Below are positions 44,859-54,236 of a stretch of 64,000 nucleotides of DNA, one piece after another. The stretch comes from Pseudomonas sp. UBA1879 (GTDB taxonomy: Bacteria; Pseudomonadota; Gammaproteobacteria; Pseudomonadales; Pseudomonadaceae): assembly GCF_002338065.1 (NCBI RefSeq), contig NZ_DDHJ01000011.1, forward strand, positions 1 to 64,000, given 5' to 3'. Position 1 is the first letter of the stretch. Every line of letters starts with the position of its first letter. The position numbers were made by a program, and so were the translations under genes. The notes under the pieces are model-generated. The model was given only the letters and a program-made list of their open reading frames with translations, made no database searches and was not told the DNA's origin.

Positions 44859-45030
44859 AGCGTGGTTCAGTCCCCGATATCCGACTGAACAAACGCGCCC
44901 CACTACCCCTCTATCTTTCCAGCGCATTCATGCCGCCCAGTCAAAACGCCCTTGCGCAACCTGCGGTTTTTCTGCCGCAGACGCATCGGGATACTGGGCG
45001 CCACCCGTTCCCTTCGCACTGGAGTATTCC

Positions 45031-45834
45031 ATGACTGTCCCTGCATTTGGCCTCGGCACGTTTCGTTTGAAAGACCAGGTCGTGATCGACTCGGTGAGCA
45101 ACGGCCTCGAACTGGGCTACCGCGTCATCGACACCGCGCAGATCTACGGCAATGAGGCCGAAGTCGGCGAGGCGATCGCGCAAAGCGGTGTGCCACGTGA
45201 CGAGCTGTTTATCACCACCAAGATCTGGACCGATAATTTCGCCGCCGACAAGCTGATCCCGAGCCTGAAAGAAAGCCTCGCCAAACTGAAGACCGACCAT
45301 GTGGACTTGACCCTGATCCACTGGCCATCGCCAGGCGGCAAAGTGCCGGTGGCGGAATTCATGGGTGCATTGCTGGAAGCCAAAAAACAGGGCCTGACCC
45401 GCGAGATTGGCGTGTCCAATTTCACCATCGCGCTGATGAAAGAGGCCATCGCCGCCGTAGGCGCGGAGAATATCGCCACCAATCAGGTGGAACTGCACCC
45501 CTATTTGCAGAACCGCGTCGTCGCGGAGTTCGCCAAACAGCACGGCATCAAGATCACGTCGTACATGACCCTGGCCGTGGGCGAAGTGTTGAAAGACCCG
45601 GTGATCGAAGCCATTGCCAAGCGTCTCAACGCGACCCCTGCGCAGGTCACGCTCGCCTGGGCAATGCAACTGGGCTACGCGGTGATTCCGTCATCGACCA
45701 AGCGCGCCAATCTGGAGAGCAACCTCAAGGCCGTGGACCTTACGCTCAGCGACGAGGACATGCAGAAGATCGCCGACCTTGATCGCGGCCATCGCCTGAC
45801 CAGTCCGGCGAGCCTGGCGCCGCAGTGGGATTGA
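45031..45834 (+). CDS. dkgB: 2,5-diketo-D-gluconate reductase B (aldo-keto reductase)
   Basis: 267 residues from the ATG at 45031 (GGAG 8 bases upstream), the exact length of E. coli DkgB; an open frame runs far upstream but is non-coding in character. AKR signatures: GYRVIDTAQIYGNEAEVGEAI with Asp and Tyr of the tetrad, TTKIW with Lys, LTLIHWP with His, and IPSSTKRANLESNLKA for NADPH binding. Reduces 2,5-diketogluconate, methylglyoxal and other aldehydes. Confidence 0.94.
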   Translation: MTVPAFGLGTFRLKDQVVIDSVSNGLELGYRVIDTAQIYGNEAEVGEAIAQSGVPRDELFITTKIWTDNFAADKLIPSLKESLAKLKTDHVDLTLIHWPSPGGKVPVAEFMGALLEAKKQGLTREIGVSNFTIALMKEAIAAVGAENIATNQVELHPYLQNRVVAEFAKQHGIKITSYMTLAVGEVLKDPVIEAIAKRLNATPAQVTLAWAMQLGYAVIPSSTKRANLESNLKAVDLTLSDEDMQKIADLDRGHRLTSPASLAPQWD

Positions 45835-46229
45835 CCGAATGCGCAGATGAATTGCGCTGATAAATCCGCCTCGCCAGCGGGTGTTCGTTGCACATCACCA
45901 CCGCTGGCACGCCGCACCCGTACCTCCCGGCGTTGGAGCGACGCCCAATAACGAGGCGCCTGAACCATAATCAGGCACCCCGTTAACATCCCGCAAAAAT
46001 TGGTTCGCTTAGCCCCCGAACCAATTGCCACGATCTCTGCGGACCAGCTTTCGAACCATTAGCGATTGGCCCACCGCCTCCTGACGCCTTGCCGCTTGCC
46101 GTCCGTGCGACCTCTTACGACACCCGAACCAATTTCGATTGGCATCGCTATTGCACCCGCCCTGCTACCGCCCTCGTGATCGAATAGCACGGTGGGCATG
46201 GTGCTTTCATCCTGTCATGTGAGATCACG
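45835..46229. other. Control region of the GntR/ABC operon, no gene
   Basis: 395 bp without an ORF. The first 160 bp show nothing. The rest has the GGTTCG/CCAATT operator-like boxes. The FadR-type regulator starts directly after. Confidence 0.6.
45998..46142 (+). promoter_or_regulatory. Three operator-like sites for the GntR regulator
   Basis: Site 1 is a perfect inverted repeat AATTGGTTCG / CGAACCAATT (45998-46007, 46017-46026). Sites 2 and 3 share the 18-bp pattern CGAACCAWTWNCGATTGG at 46052-46069 and 46125-46142. Sites 2 and 3 are spaced 73 bp apart, about seven helical turns. Multiple related dyads before a FadR-type gene strongly suggest autoregulation and control of the downstream importer; binding itself is inferred. 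Confidence 0.65.
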
Positions 46230-46967
46230 ATGGAAAGGTTCGAGACCGATGCGCTCCACGACACCTCGTCAAAGATGGCCTTGGACGCCCTGCGCCAAAT
46301 GGTCGCGCAACAGACGGCTTTCCCCCAGCGGCCGTTGCCCACCGAGCGCGAGCTGGCGCTGGATTTCGGTGTCAGTCGCAGGGCAATTCGCCGCGCGCTG
46401 TCAGTGCTGGAAGCCGAAGGTCAGATCTGGCGTCGTCAGGGCAAAGGCACCTTCGTCGGCCCGACCCCGCCCAGCGTCGCAATGAGTTTCGCCAAACTGT
46501 CGAGCCGGACCAATTTCAGCGAAATCATGGAGGCGCGGCTGTATCTGGAGCCTGCGCTGGCGTCCCTGGCCGCTTTGCGGGCCAGCGGGGAACAGATGGC
46601 GATCCTGCGTCGCCTGACTGAACGCACCAGCCGTCAGCAGCACGCCAGCGAAATCGACGCCGAGGGCATCGAGTTGTGGGACAGCGCCCTGCATCGCGGC
46701 ATTGCCGAAGCGGCGGGTAACCGGCTGATGCTGGACATCTTCGAAATGCTCGACGCCATCCGCCTCGACCCCGCGTGGCGGGATCTGCGCCAGCGCGCAC
46801 GCAACGCCGATCGACTGAACACCTACAGCCACGACCATGACGACATCGTCAGCGCTATCGAAACCCGCGACCCGGTCAAAGCCGCTACTGCGATGCGCGG
46901 GCATCTGCGCGCTTTGCAGCAGGCGCTGGACCACGTCATGCAACAAGACCTCGAGGCCAGCGTATGA
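46230..46967 (+). CDS. GntR/FadR-family regulator (FCD domain)
   Basis: 245 residues. N-terminal winged helix (LPTERELALDFGVSRRAIRRALSVLEAEGQIWRRQGKGTFVG, residues ~30-75), then an FCD all-helical effector domain with Asp and His metal ligands (EARLYLEPALASLAA, HRGIAEAAGNRLML, SHDHDDIVSAIETRD). Such regulators bind small carboxylates. The ABC ATPase start overlaps its stop by 4 bp, so regulator and importer are one transcript. Probably autoregulated through the dyads upstream. Confidence 0.93.
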   Translation: MERFETDALHDTSSKMALDALRQMVAQQTAFPQRPLPTERELALDFGVSRRAIRRALSVLEAEGQIWRRQGKGTFVGPTPPSVAMSFAKLSSRTNFSEIMEARLYLEPALASLAALRASGEQMAILRRLTERTSRQQHASEIDAEGIELWDSALHRGIAEAAGNRLMLDIFEMLDAIRLDPAWRDLRQRARNADRLNTYSHDHDDIVSAIETRDPVKAATAMRGHLRALQQALDHVMQQDLEASV

Positions 46968-47971
46968 GCGACACACCGTGCAATCCGAACCCCGCCGTGC
47001 TGAGCGTCAGCGACCTGACCGTGCGCTTCAAGGATGCCCCGGCCAATGTGGTCGATGGCGTGTCATTTTCGATTCACGCGGGCAAGACGCTGGCGATCGT
47101 CGGTGAATCCGGCTGCGGCAAGAGCGTCACCTCCATGGCCCTCATGGGCCTGTTGCCGGACACCGCGCAAGTCAGCGCCCGAGCCTCGAGCCTGCTGGAC
47201 GAGCCACTGTTGGGCATGCCCGACGAGCGTCTGCTGGATGTGCGGGGCAATCGCATGGCGATGATTTTTCAAGAACCGATGACCTCCCTCAACCCGGTGT
47301 TCACGATCGGCGAGCAGATTGCCGAAAGCGTCACGCGGCATCAGGGTGTCTCCGCCAGTGCGGCAAGGCAACGAGCGCTGCAGATGTTGGAAAAGGTCCG
47401 CGTGCCCGATGCCGCGCAGCGTTTGGACGCCTACCCCCACGAACTGTCTGGCGGCATGCGCCAACGGGCGATGATCGCCATGGCCCTGGCGAACGACCCG
47501 GCACTGATCATCGCCGACGAGCCGACCACCGCGCTGGACGTGACCATTCAGGCGCAGATTCTCGCGCTGGTCGCCAGCCTGCAGGCCGAGACGGGCACCT
47601 CCATGATTCTGATCACCCATGACTTGGGCGTGGTCGCGGAAGTCGCCGACGACGTGATGGTGATGTACGCCGGGCGCGTCGTCGAAAGCGGGCCGGTGAA
47701 AACCCTCTTCGACGACCCGCAACACCCATACACCATCGGTCTGATGGGTTCGATGCCGTCAGTGGGGCCGCGCGAAGGCCGACTGGCGACGATCCATGGC
47801 CGCGTACCGACGCCTGGCGAAATGCCCGGCGGTTGCCGATTTGCCAGCCGCTGCCCATTCGTGATCGAGGCCTGTCGCCAGGACCGCCCACCGTTGCTGG
47901 AAATCTCTGCGGGTCACTTCGCGGCCTGTATTCGCGCGCCACTGGAACAGCACCTTGGAGTCAGCGCATGA
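46964..47971 (+). CDS. Peptide-type ABC importer ATPase (DppD/GsiA-like)
   Basis: 335 residues. Walker A GESGCGKSVT near 47, Q-loop in MIFQEPMTSLNPVF, signature LSGGMRQRAMIAMALANDP, Walker B LIIADEPTTALDV, and H-loop ITHDLG. The C-terminal oligopeptide/dipeptide extension with GCRFASRCPF, a probable Fe-S or zinc cysteine region, is present. It energises uptake through the two permeases below. ATGA overlaps on both ends. Confidence 0.94.
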   Translation: MSDTPCNPNPAVLSVSDLTVRFKDAPANVVDGVSFSIHAGKTLAIVGESGCGKSVTSMALMGLLPDTAQVSARASSLLDEPLLGMPDERLLDVRGNRMAMIFQEPMTSLNPVFTIGEQIAESVTRHQGVSASAARQRALQMLEKVRVPDAAQRLDAYPHELSGGMRQRAMIAMALANDPALIIADEPTTALDVTIQAQILALVASLQAETGTSMILITHDLGVVAEVADDVMVMYAGRVVESGPVKTLFDDPQHPYTIGLMGSMPSVGPREGRLATIHGRVPTPGEMPGGCRFASRCPFVIEACRQDRPPLLEISAGHFAACIRAPLEQHLGVSA

Positions 47972-49089
47972 ATACCCCCCTCAATCGCGTCGCCGAGCCG
48001 AAGGAGGTCGAAAGACCGATCCTGGAAAGCATCGCCGTGAGCAAACATTTCCACAGCGAAACCGGACTTTTCCAGCGCAAGAAACCGCCGGTGCAGGCGG
48101 TCAACGAGGTGTCGCTGGCGGTGCGCCGTGGCGAGACCCTGGCGCTGGTGGGTGAATCGGGTTCTGGCAAGTCGACCCTGGGCCGGGTGCTGCTGAATTT
48201 GCTCAGGCCCACTGCCGGCGACGTCATTTATGAGGGCCGCAATCTGGGCAACCTGCCCGCCGACAGGTTGCGGCAGGTGCGCCGTGACCTGCAGATCATC
48301 TTTCAAGACCCGTTCGCCTCACTCAACCCGCGCATGAGCGTCGAAGCGATCATCGGCGAGCCGATCTGGCTGCACCGCGACGATTCGCGCAGCGCCCGTC
48401 AAGACAAAGTCGCCGAGTTGCTGCGCACGGTCGGCCTGGCCCCCGAGCACGGCAGCCGTTTTCCCCACGAATTCTCCGGCGGCCAACGTCAGCGCATCGG
48501 CATCGCCCGCGCTCTAGCCTCGGACCCTCGGCTGATTCTCGGTGACGAGCCGGTCTCCGCGCTGGACGTGTCGGTGCAGGCGCAAGTGGTCAACCTGCTG
48601 GAAGACCTCAAGCATCAGTTCGGGCTGACCTTGCTGATCGTTGCCCATGGTTTGGCAGTCATCCGGCACATGAGCGACCGCGTCGCCGTGATGTACCTGG
48701 GTGAAATCGTCGAGCTGGCGCCCGTCAACGCGTTGTTCGAAACCCCGTTTCACCCTTATACCCAGGCGCTGATGGCCGCCGTGCCGGTCAGCCACCCCGA
48801 TTTGCATCGCCCGCGCCCGCTGCTGGGCGGCGATATGCCGAGCCCCAGCAAACCGCCTTCAGGGTGCCGCTTCCATACCCGTTGCCCCCACGCCAAAGCG
48901 CTGTGTCGCGAGCTGAAGCCTATTTTCGAAACCGTCGAACCGGGCCGCCAAGTGGCCTGCCATTACTGGCGCGACATCGCCAACGCCGGTGCAGGTTCGT
49001 TGATCGTGCCAACCCCCAGCGCGGCCTACAGCCAGCGGCTGCATCTGTTCAAAACCCATCAAGCCCATTCTCTGGAGAGTCAGCCATGA
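47968..49089 (+). CDS. Peptide-type ABC importer ATPase (DppF-like)
   Basis: 373 residues from the ATG at 47968 that overlaps the preceding stop. Walker A GESGSGKSTLGR, Q-loop IIFQDPFASLNPRM, signature FSGGQRQRIGIARALASDP, Walker B LILGDEPVSALDV, H-loop IVAHGLAV. The C-terminus has the oligopeptide extension (GCRFHTRCPHAKALC). Second of two distinct ATPases, as in Dpp/Opp systems. The binding-protein gene starts inside its last codon (ATGA). Confidence 0.94.
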   Translation: MNTPLNRVAEPKEVERPILESIAVSKHFHSETGLFQRKKPPVQAVNEVSLAVRRGETLALVGESGSGKSTLGRVLLNLLRPTAGDVIYEGRNLGNLPADRLRQVRRDLQIIFQDPFASLNPRMSVEAIIGEPIWLHRDDSRSARQDKVAELLRTVGLAPEHGSRFPHEFSGGQRQRIGIARALASDPRLILGDEPVSALDVSVQAQVVNLLEDLKHQFGLTLLIVAHGLAVIRHMSDRVAVMYLGEIVELAPVNALFETPFHPYTQALMAAVPVSHPDLHRPRPLLGGDMPSPSKPPSGCRFHTRCPHAKALCRELKPIFETVEPGRQVACHYWRDIANAGAGSLIVPTPSAAYSQRLHLFKTHQAHSLESQP

Positions 49090-50585
49090 AGTTCGCCCCT
49101 CTGATGACCACCGCGCTGTTGCTGCTCGCCGTGAACTCGGCCTTTGCCGACACCACGCTGCGCATCGGCATCCAGGACGATCCTGACGTGCTCGACCCGC
49201 ATCGCTCGCGCACCTACTCCGGGCGCCTGGTGTACACCGCGCTGTGCGATAAACTGGTGGACGTCAGCCCCGACCTGACCTATGTGCCGCAGTTGGCCAC
49301 CGCCTGGAACTGGAGCGAAGACGGCAAGACCTTGACCATGACCTTGCGTGACGGCGTCACTTTCCATGATGGCGAAGCGTTCGACGCCGCCGCCGTTAAA
49401 TTCAACCTCGATCGCGCGCGCACCCTGCCCGACTCGCTGCGCAAAAGCGAGCTGGCCTCGGTGGAGAGCGTCGAGGTGATCGATGCCAAGACTGTTGCCA
49501 TCAAGGTGAAACAGCCAGACGCCACGTTGATTTCGCAACTGTCGGACCGCGCCGGCATGATGCTCGCGCCCAAGGCGTCGGCGACGGACGTCGGCGCCAA
49601 ACCGGTGTGCTCCGGGCCTTATAAATTCGTCCAGCGCGTCCAGCAGGATCGCATCGTGCTGGAGCGCTTCGACCACTACTGGAACAAGCAGGCGTATCAC
49701 TTCGACAAGGTGATTTTCCTGCCGATTCCTGACACCTCGGTACGCCTGGCCAACCTGCGCTCGGGTGATCTGGACATCATCGAACGCGTTGCCCCCACTG
49801 ACGTGAAAACCGCCAGGGCCGACAGCCACGTGCAGCTGTTCAACACCCCGGGGCTGGGCTACATGCAGCTGATGTACAACACCCACAATGGCGACAAGGC
49901 CAATAATCCGCTGGGCAAGGACAAGCGCGTGCGCAAGGCCTTCGAACTGGCCATCGACCGTGACGCCATCAATCAGGTGGTGTTCGAAGGTCTGTACGCA
50001 CCGAGCGCGCAACCGTTCCCGAAAAACAGCCCCTATTACGACAAAGACCTGCCGATGCCAGCCCGCGATGTCGAGGCCAGCCGAAAACTCCTGGCTGAAG
50101 CGGGCGTCAAGACGCCGGTCAATGTGGAGCTGAAAGTCGCCAACAACCCGATCGCCCAGCAAGTCGGCCAGATCATTCAGGCGATGACCGAGGAAGCGGG
50201 CTTCAAGGTCAATCTGATCGCCACCGAATACGCCACATTGCTCAGCGAACAGCAGGCCGGCAACTTCCAGATCGGCATGAGCGCCTGGTCCGGTCGTCCT
50301 GATCCGGATGGCGACATTCACTCGTTCGTGACCTGCAAGGGCGGCCAGAACGACGGGCATTTCTGCGACGCGAAACTCGACGATCTGCTGAACAAGGCGC
50401 GTACCGTGAACGACCAGGCGCAGCGTCAGGCGCTGTACTTCGAAGCCCTGCGCCTGCTGGCCGAAGACGTGCCCACCAGTTACCTGTACTTCGATCCGCG
50501 GATCATCGCCATGCGCAGCAACCTCACCGGTTTCGTGCCCAACCCTGATGGCCTGATCCGCTTGACCAACGTTGCCTTCAAATGA
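49086..50585 (+). CDS. Peptide-type ABC substrate-binding protein (SBP_bac_5)
   Basis: 499 residues from the ATG at 49086 with GGAGAG upstream. Signal peptide FAPLMTTALLLLAVNSAFA, cleaved before DTTLRI. Family 5 binding protein: DPHRSRTYSGRLVYTALCDKL, VPQLATAWNWSEDGKTLTMTLRDGVTFHDGE, FELAIDRDAINQVVFEG. The periplasmic receptor of the importer. DppA, GsiB and heme-binding family members look alike; context with gamma-glutamyltransferase favours glutathione or other gamma-glutamyl peptides. Confidence 0.93.
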   Translation: MKFAPLMTTALLLLAVNSAFADTTLRIGIQDDPDVLDPHRSRTYSGRLVYTALCDKLVDVSPDLTYVPQLATAWNWSEDGKTLTMTLRDGVTFHDGEAFDAAAVKFNLDRARTLPDSLRKSELASVESVEVIDAKTVAIKVKQPDATLISQLSDRAGMMLAPKASATDVGAKPVCSGPYKFVQRVQQDRIVLERFDHYWNKQAYHFDKVIFLPIPDTSVRLANLRSGDLDIIERVAPTDVKTARADSHVQLFNTPGLGYMQLMYNTHNGDKANNPLGKDKRVRKAFELAIDRDAINQVVFEGLYAPSAQPFPKNSPYYDKDLPMPARDVEASRKLLAEAGVKTPVNVELKVANNPIAQQVGQIIQAMTEEAGFKVNLIATEYATLLSEQQAGNFQIGMSAWSGRPDPDGDIHSFVTCKGGQNDGHFCDAKLDDLLNKARTVNDQAQRQALYFEALRLLAEDVPTSYLYFDPRIIAMRSNLTGFVPNPDGLIRLTNVAFK

Positions 50586-50628
50586 TCAGCGACCCTGTGG
50601 ACAGCGGTCTCGGCCGCGAGGAATCGTC

Positions 50629-51576
50629 ATGCTGACTTTCATTTTGCGACGCCTGCTCAGCGCCATCCCGACACTGATTCTGGTCTCGCTGTTCGTCTTC
50701 ACCCTGCAGAAACTACTGCCGGGGGATCCGGTGCAGGCCATGGCCGGTGAGGAACGCGACCCGGCCGTGATGGAGTACCTGCGTGAAAAATACCGGCTCA
50801 ACGATCCGGTGCCGGTGCAGTACGTCCATTGGGTCGGCAACGTGTTGCAAGGGGATTTCGGCACCTCACTGCGCACCGAGCAACCGGTGACCACGCTGCT
50901 GGTCTCCAAGCTGCCAGTGACCATCGAGCTGGCGGTGCTGGCGCTGATTATCGCCTTGCTGATCGGCATTCCCACCGGCGTGATTTCAGCGGTGCGCAAG
51001 GGCACCGCCACCGATTACGCGGCCAACGTGTTTGCCCTTTCGGGAATCTCCATTCCGCACTTCTGGCTAGGGATTCTGCTGATCATGATCTTCGCCGTGA
51101 AGCTGCAATGGCTGCCCGCGTCCGGTTACGTGCCGCTGGGCGAAGACGTCGGGCAAAACCTCAAGACCCTGGTCCTGCCGGCCTTCGTCCTCGGCGCCGG
51201 GTTGTCTGGCGTGCTGATGCGTCACACCCGCAGCGCCATGCTGGAGGTGCTGCGCGCCGATTACGTGCGCACCGCACGAGCCAAGGGTCTGTTCCCGCGC
51301 ACGGTGATCCTCAAGCACGCATTGCGTAACGCGCTGATGCCGATCGTGACCCTCACCACCTTGCTATTCGGCGAATTGCTCGGCGGCGCCGTACTCACCG
51401 AGCAAGTCTTCAGCATTCCCGGCTTCGGCAAGATGATCGTCGATGCCGTGTTCAACCGTGACTACGCCGTGGTGCAGGGCGTGGTGCTGTGTGTCGCCAT
51501 CGGCTTCCTGCTGCTCAATCTGTTGGCGGACGTGCTTTATCGCCTGATCAACCCGCGCCTGAGGACGGCCCGATGA
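50629..51576 (+). CDS. Peptide-type ABC permease (DppB-like)
   Basis: 315 residues from the ATG at 50629 (GAGGAA before it). Six membrane segments; N-terminal RRLLSAIPTLILVSLFVF, large periplasmic loop with MAGEERDPAVMEYLREKY, and the coupling-helix EAA loop RADYVRTARAKGLFPRTVILKHALRNAL. Stop overlaps the next start by 4 bp. Forms the channel with the following permease. Confidence 0.94.
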   Translation: MLTFILRRLLSAIPTLILVSLFVFTLQKLLPGDPVQAMAGEERDPAVMEYLREKYRLNDPVPVQYVHWVGNVLQGDFGTSLRTEQPVTTLLVSKLPVTIELAVLALIIALLIGIPTGVISAVRKGTATDYAANVFALSGISIPHFWLGILLIMIFAVKLQWLPASGYVPLGEDVGQNLKTLVLPAFVLGAGLSGVLMRHTRSAMLEVLRADYVRTARAKGLFPRTVILKHALRNALMPIVTLTTLLFGELLGGAVLTEQVFSIPGFGKMIVDAVFNRDYAVVQGVVLCVAIGFLLLNLLADVLYRLINPRLRTAR

Positions 51577-52457
51577 CCTCGATTGCCTTGAACCCCGCAT
51601 TGCCCCTCAAAGAGCCGCTGAAGCCACGGACCCGCTCGCCGTTCGTGAAGAAATTCCTCGCCAACAAAGGCGCGGTGGTCGGCGCTCTGGTACTGATTCT
51701 GTTTATCCTCGCGGCACTGCTGGCCCCGTGGATTGCCCCCTACGACCCGCTCAAGGCCAATTTCCTGGCCGTGCGCAAGGCACCTTCGCTGATGTATTGG
51801 CTGGGCACTGACGAACTGGGTCGGGACCTGTTTTCCCGACTGCTATGGGGTGCGCGCAGTTCGTTGCTGGCCGGGGGTGTTTCAGTGGCCATTGCCATGC
51901 TCATCGGCGTGCCGCTGGGGCTGTTGGCCGGCTACTTCGGCGGCAAGCTGGACGCAGTGATCTCGCGAATCATGGAGGCGCTGCTGTCGTGCCCGTTTCT
52001 GGTGTTGGCGATCGCGCTAGGGGCATTTCTTGGCCCGAGCCTGAGCAACGCGATGATCGCCATCGGGCTGTCGGCAATGCCGATCTTTTCGCGACTGACC
52101 CGCGGCCAGGTGCTGGCGATCCGTCACGAGGATTACCTGGAGGGCGCCCGCGCCATCGGCCTGCCGGACCGCTGGATCATCCTGCGCTATGTCTTGCCCA
52201 ACGTGTTGTCGCCATTGGTGGTCCAGGCAACCCTCACCATCGCTTCGGCCATCCTCGCCGAAGCCAGCCTGTCGTTTCTCGGGCTGGGCCAACAGCCGCC
52301 TTCGCCGTCCTGGGGCTCGATGCTCAACACTGCGAAAAATTTCATGGAGCAAGCACCGTGGATGTCCATCGCGCCGGGGGTGGCGATCTACATCACCGTG
52401 CTGTGCTTCAACTTGCTGGGGGATGGTTTGCGCGACGCCCTCGACCCCAAAAGCTGA
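51573..52457 (+). CDS. Peptide-type ABC permease (DppC-like)
   Basis: 294 residues from the ATG at 51573 that overlaps the preceding stop. N-terminal OppC-type cytoplasmic extension, KKFLANKGAVVGALVLILFILAALLAPWIAPYDP, then LGTDELGRDLFSRLLWGARSSL and the EAA loop HEDYLEGARAIGLPDRWIILRYVLPNVL. Six membrane segments. Completes the importer D-F-A-B-C. Confidence 0.94.
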   Translation: MTSIALNPALPLKEPLKPRTRSPFVKKFLANKGAVVGALVLILFILAALLAPWIAPYDPLKANFLAVRKAPSLMYWLGTDELGRDLFSRLLWGARSSLLAGGVSVAIAMLIGVPLGLLAGYFGGKLDAVISRIMEALLSCPFLVLAIALGAFLGPSLSNAMIAIGLSAMPIFSRLTRGQVLAIRHEDYLEGARAIGLPDRWIILRYVLPNVLSPLVVQATLTIASAILAEASLSFLGLGQQPPSPSWGSMLNTAKNFMEQAPWMSIAPGVAIYITVLCFNLLGDGLRDALDPKS

Positions 52458-52513
52458 CGCCCCCGCTCACTCAGCGCCTTTCAACGCCGATCCACTGCCG
52501 AAGAGAAAACGTC

Positions 52514-54109
52514 ATGTTCGATGATCTGGATTACAGCCAACCTTACGCGTCCGCCCGCTCGCCGGTGATGGGCAACAACATGGTCGCCTGCTCGCAACCA
52601 CTGGCCGCGCAGGCCGGACTCGACATGCTGCGTCGAGGAGGCAACGCGGTGGACGCCGCCATTGCCGCCGCCATGGTGCTCACCGTGGTCGAACCGACCG
52701 GATGTGGCATCGGCAGCGATGCCTTCGCCATCGTCTGGGACGGCAAGCAATTGCAAGGCCTGAATGCGTCGGGCCGCGCGCCGCAGGCCTGGACGCCCGA
52801 GCATTTCGCCGGGCAGACAGCCATGCCCGAGCGTGGCTGGGGCGCCGTGACCGTGCCCGGCGCTGTCTCCGCCTGGGTCGCACTCTCCGATCGCTATGGC
52901 AAACTGCCCTTCGCCACCCTGGCCGGCCCGGCCATTGGCTATGCCCGTGACGGCTATCAGGTCACGCCAATCATCGCCGAGCTCTGGCGTCGTGGCGCAG
53001 CCTTGCTCAAGGATCAGCCAGGGTTTTTCGAGTGCTTTCTGCAGGGCGGCCGAGCGCCTAAAGCAGGCGAAAAGGTCAAACTCGCCGATCACGCCAAGAC
53101 CCTGGAATCAATTGCTGAAACCAAGGGCGAGTCGTTTTATCGCGGTGAGCTGGCACGCGCCATCATTGCCCATGCCAACGCCAATGGCAGCGTCATGAGC
53201 CTGGACGACCTGGCCAATCACAGCGTCGACTGGATCGATACCTTGTCGGTCCCTTACGCCGGGGCCGTCGTGCACGAGTTGCCGCCCAATGGCCAGGGCA
53301 TCGCCACCCTGGCGGGGTTGACGATGCTCGAAGCGCTCGGCGTTGGCGATCACCCGGTGGACAGCGTCGACACCGTGCACCCTGTGCTGGAAGCGATGAA
53401 ACTGGCGCTGGCCGATCTCAATCAACACGTCACCGACAACGCCCACATGCGCGTGGCCTCCGAGCACCTGCTCGACCCCGACTATCTGAAAGGGCGCGCG
53501 GGCCTGATCACCGATCAGGCCGCCGACCCACTGCACGGCTCGCCCAAGGCGGGGGGCACGGTGTACCTGTCTGCGGCCGATGAAAGCGGCATGATGGTCT
53601 CCTTCATCCAGTCCAACTACATGGGTTTTGGTTCCGGCGTGGTGGTGCCCGGCACCGGGATCAGCCTGCAGAATCGAGGGGCGGGTTTCAGCCTCGATCC
53701 TGAACACGTCAACCTCGTCGCACCGCGCAAGCGCCCGTTCCACACCATCATCCCCGGCTTCGTCATGAATGACGACGGTACGCCGCTGATGTCGTTCGGC
53801 CTGATGGGTGGACCGATGCAGGCTCAGGGTCATCTGCAGATGATGATGCGCATCCTGCGCTACAAGCAGAACCCGCAAGCTGCCGCCGATGCGCCGCGCT
53901 GGCGGATCGAGGCCGGTCTGAACGTGGCGGTGGAGCGTTCTTTCGACCCGTTGGTGATTGCCGGACTGCGCGCCAAGGGGCATGAAGTGGCCGTTGAAGA
54001 CCCCAGCGGGGTGTTCGCCTTCGGCGGCGCGCAAATCATCCAGCGTACGGCTCACGGCTACGTAGGTGGGACAGACCCCCGCAAGGACGGGTTAGTCGCG
54101 GCGTACTGA
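52514..54109 (+). CDS. ggt: Gamma-glutamyltransferase without signal peptide
   Basis: 531 residues from the ATG at 52514; the frame's long upstream extension overlaps the permease and is spurious. Ntn-hydrolase GGT fold: MVACSQPLAAQAGLDMLRRGGNAVDAAIA, then GCGIGSDAFAIVW, and the autocleavage threonine Thr349 in GGTVYLSAAD, giving subunits of about 348 and 183 residues. There is no export signal, unlike E. coli or Bacillus GGT, so it acts in the cytoplasm. Being last in the importer operon, it probably splits imported gamma-glutamyl compounds into glutamate and amine. Some DUF-type GGT-like hydrolases have other substrates. Confidence 0.85.
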   Translation: MFDDLDYSQPYASARSPVMGNNMVACSQPLAAQAGLDMLRRGGNAVDAAIAAAMVLTVVEPTGCGIGSDAFAIVWDGKQLQGLNASGRAPQAWTPEHFAGQTAMPERGWGAVTVPGAVSAWVALSDRYGKLPFATLAGPAIGYARDGYQVTPIIAELWRRGAALLKDQPGFFECFLQGGRAPKAGEKVKLADHAKTLESIAETKGESFYRGELARAIIAHANANGSVMSLDDLANHSVDWIDTLSVPYAGAVVHELPPNGQGIATLAGLTMLEALGVGDHPVDSVDTVHPVLEAMKLALADLNQHVTDNAHMRVASEHLLDPDYLKGRAGLITDQAADPLHGSPKAGGTVYLSAADESGMMVSFIQSNYMGFGSGVVVPGTGISLQNRGAGFSLDPEHVNLVAPRKRPFHTIIPGFVMNDDGTPLMSFGLMGGPMQAQGHLQMMMRILRYKQNPQAAADAPRWRIEAGLNVAVERSFDPLVIAGLRAKGHEVAVEDPSGVFAFGGAQIIQRTAHGYVGGTDPRKDGLVAAY

Positions 54110-54236
54110 TCTGAGGGTTACCCACGAGGGAGTCGCCACTCTCTCGGCCTTGGATCGTCGGATGACCACTCCCGAAGCCGGACGCTCACCTCACCGGTGG
54201 CGTCCGACTCGGGCAGTGCCACGGGCAAGTTCCAGC

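Noticed and set aside
44775..44888. 37-residue peptide with Asp-Pro repeats encoded by the hexanucleotide array
   Set aside because: No convincing ribosome site at proper spacing and no conservation evidence; kept only as a repeat.
44509..45834. DkgB as a 441-residue protein with an N-terminal extension containing an Arg-Thr repeat
   Set aside because: The extension is an out-of-frame reading of the thioesterase and the CCCGGA repeat; E. coli DkgB length and a good ribosome site fix the start at 45031.
49080..50360. 426-residue minus-strand frame opposite the binding protein
   Set aside because: Shadow of the coding strand; the composition (Gly, Val, His-rich) is typical of antisense frames.
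51845..54109. 754-residue gamma-glutamyltransferase start
   Set aside because: The extra N-terminal part overlaps the permease gene in another frame; the family N-terminus begins at 52514.
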